The notes under the pieces: generated by a model
What the model was told of the DNA's origin: nothing
Database searches by the model: none
The model's input: the letters and a program-made list of their open reading frames with translations, nothing else
NCBI GenBank assembly: GCA_002307375.1
Contig: NTJI01000004.1
Span: forward strand, 1-64,000
Length of the DNA stretch: 64,000 nucleotides
Direction of reading: 5' to 3'
From: Lysobacteraceae bacterium NML93-0399
GTDB taxonomy: Bacteria; Pseudomonadota; Gammaproteobacteria; Xanthomonadales; Xanthomonadaceae
In this document: positions 61,122-64,000 of the stretch, one piece after another
Layout: each line of letters opens with the position of its first letter
Numbering within the stretch: the first letter of the stretch is position 1
Made by a program: the position numbers and the translations under genes

Positions 61122-61227
61122 GGGGACTCCGGAAAGCGAAGGTCAGGCGACAGGATCGGCGCGCCATGGCACGCCCGCAAGCCGCAACATCGTTGTGTGC
61201 CCGATGGCCGCGGCGCACGCGCCTCGT

Positions 61228-61294
61228 GTAGGAGCGCGCTTGCGCGCGATAGGCGTTCCCGGTCAAACCCCATCGCGCGCAAGCGCGCTCCTAC
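61228..61294. repeat. Inverted pair of GTAGGAGCGCGC repeats upstream of folD
   Basis: Two perfect 23-bp inverted arms (61228-61250 and 61272-61294) separated by 21 bp, a strong hairpin or cruciform. Same family as 60370-60490. They lie between the divergent DUF1244 and folD genes, about 90 bp before folD. Confidence 0.88.
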
Positions 61295-61383
61295 AGGGGA
61301 CTCGGCGGATACGTCGCGGGCGGGCCGCGTCACCGACGGAATCGGTGACAATACGCGCCCCGTTTCGAACGAAGCCGCCCCGC

Positions 61384-63822
<2,439 letters not shown>

Positions 63823-63825
63823 CGA

Positions 63826-63867
63826 GATTGGGGAGTCGGGATTGGGGATTCGGGATTGGGGATTTGG
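63826..63867. repeat. Three tandem 14-bp repeats after guaB
   Basis: Three consecutive copies of GATTGGGGATTCGG (first copy with AGTCGG, third with ATTTGG at the end). Such GGGATTGGG runs are common in xanthomonad intergenic DNA. Confidence 0.85.
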
Positions 63868-63904
63868 ACAGGCAGATCCATTCGTCGGTCCGCCTCCTAT
63901 GACC

Positions 63905-64000
63905 CGTCATTCCCGCGAAAGCGGGAATCCATGGACTTTCGCCCTACCCGAGTGAAACGCTATCGATCACCCCGCACGCAACGTCCATGGATGACCGGAC
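63905..64000. repeat. CATTCCCGC palindromic repeat at right edge
   Basis: The end CGTCATTCCCGCGAAAGCGG followed by GAATCCATGGACTTTCGCC (63905-63943) matches the inverted right end of the element at 56709-56883. The sequence near the window end (AACGTCCATGGATGACCGG) resembles the opposite end, so a whole element may continue past the edge. Confidence 0.75.

Noticed and set aside
63826..63867. CRISPR-like tandem repeats after guaB
   Set aside because: Three adjacent 14-bp copies without spacers; a simple tandem repeat, not an array.

Overview
The window is about 64 kb of high-GC chromosomal DNA from a gammaproteobacterium. It most likely belongs to the Xanthomonadaceae/Lysobacteraceae (a Lysobacter, Luteimonas, Pseudoxanthomonas or Stenotrophomonas relative). 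Pointers are a large TonB-dependent receptor of the type expanded in xanthomonads, DUF3247, YaeQ, an S46 dipeptidyl peptidase, a fused glucosylglycerol-phosphate synthase/phosphatase of the kind described in Stenotrophomonas rhizophila, and several families of short palindromic intergenic repeats typical of the group. Genes are dense, with 4-bp ATGA/GTGA/TTGA overlaps inside operons. There is no integrase, transposase, prophage or CRISPR array; this is core and lineage-specific chromosome, not an island.

Layout. 0-5 kb: an ECF sigma factor with the start of its putative anti-sigma partner, a twin-GAF GGDEF-EAL protein, and an M14-type zinc hydrolase. 5-13 kb: TonB receptor, YaeR-like VOC protein, glutathionyl-hydroquinone reductase, glutaminase, secreted GH16 glucanase, pirin. 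13-24 kb: a LysR regulator divergent from pirin, a lipoprotein form of hexose-6-phosphate mutarotase, a secreted M13 peptidase, an AbgT transporter, a DUF885 lipoprotein, nitroreductase, YgjP-like peptidase, DUF2058, glycine-zipper protein, SDR. 24-30 kb: a small methyltransferase/YkgJ gene group, a ROK-type protein with its two halves in swapped order, small membrane proteins, an exported amidohydrolase. 30-35 kb: two tandem MliC-like lipoproteins, then an MFS-ggpPS osmolyte operon behind an AT-rich promoter with a perfect inverted repeat. 35-43 kb: DUF3247, Crp-like regulator, a large hairpin, an FdhF/YdeP molybdo-oxidoreductase, and a three-gene operon (N-formylglutamate-amidohydrolase-like, DUF1704/QEGLA metallopeptidase, ATP-grasp ligase). 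43-53 kb: S46 peptidase, RIO-type kinase overlapping an RluA-type pseudouridine synthase, BaiN-like flavoprotein with a VOC protein, DksA/TraR zinc finger, AI-2E-type permease, MscS channel, DUF6165, tRNA-Ala(CGC), RNase D. 53-64 kb: a formylglycine-enzyme-like lipoprotein with an M48 peptidase, a polyhydroxyalkanoate-type set (two PhaB-like reductases around PhaR), gluQRS, htpX, DUF1244, folD and guaB.

The genes suggest a free-living or plant/soil-associated aerobe that digests polymers and peptides (GH16, M13, S46, DUF885, AbgT), accumulates glucosylglycerol under salt stress and regulates carbon storage. The most promising undescribed system is the 39.4-42.5 kb operon. It pairs an ATP-grasp peptide-bond-forming enzyme with a peptidase of the family that removes the C-terminal tyrosine of tubulin, plus an amidohydrolase, and so has the parts for a reversible amino-acid or peptide tagging cycle.
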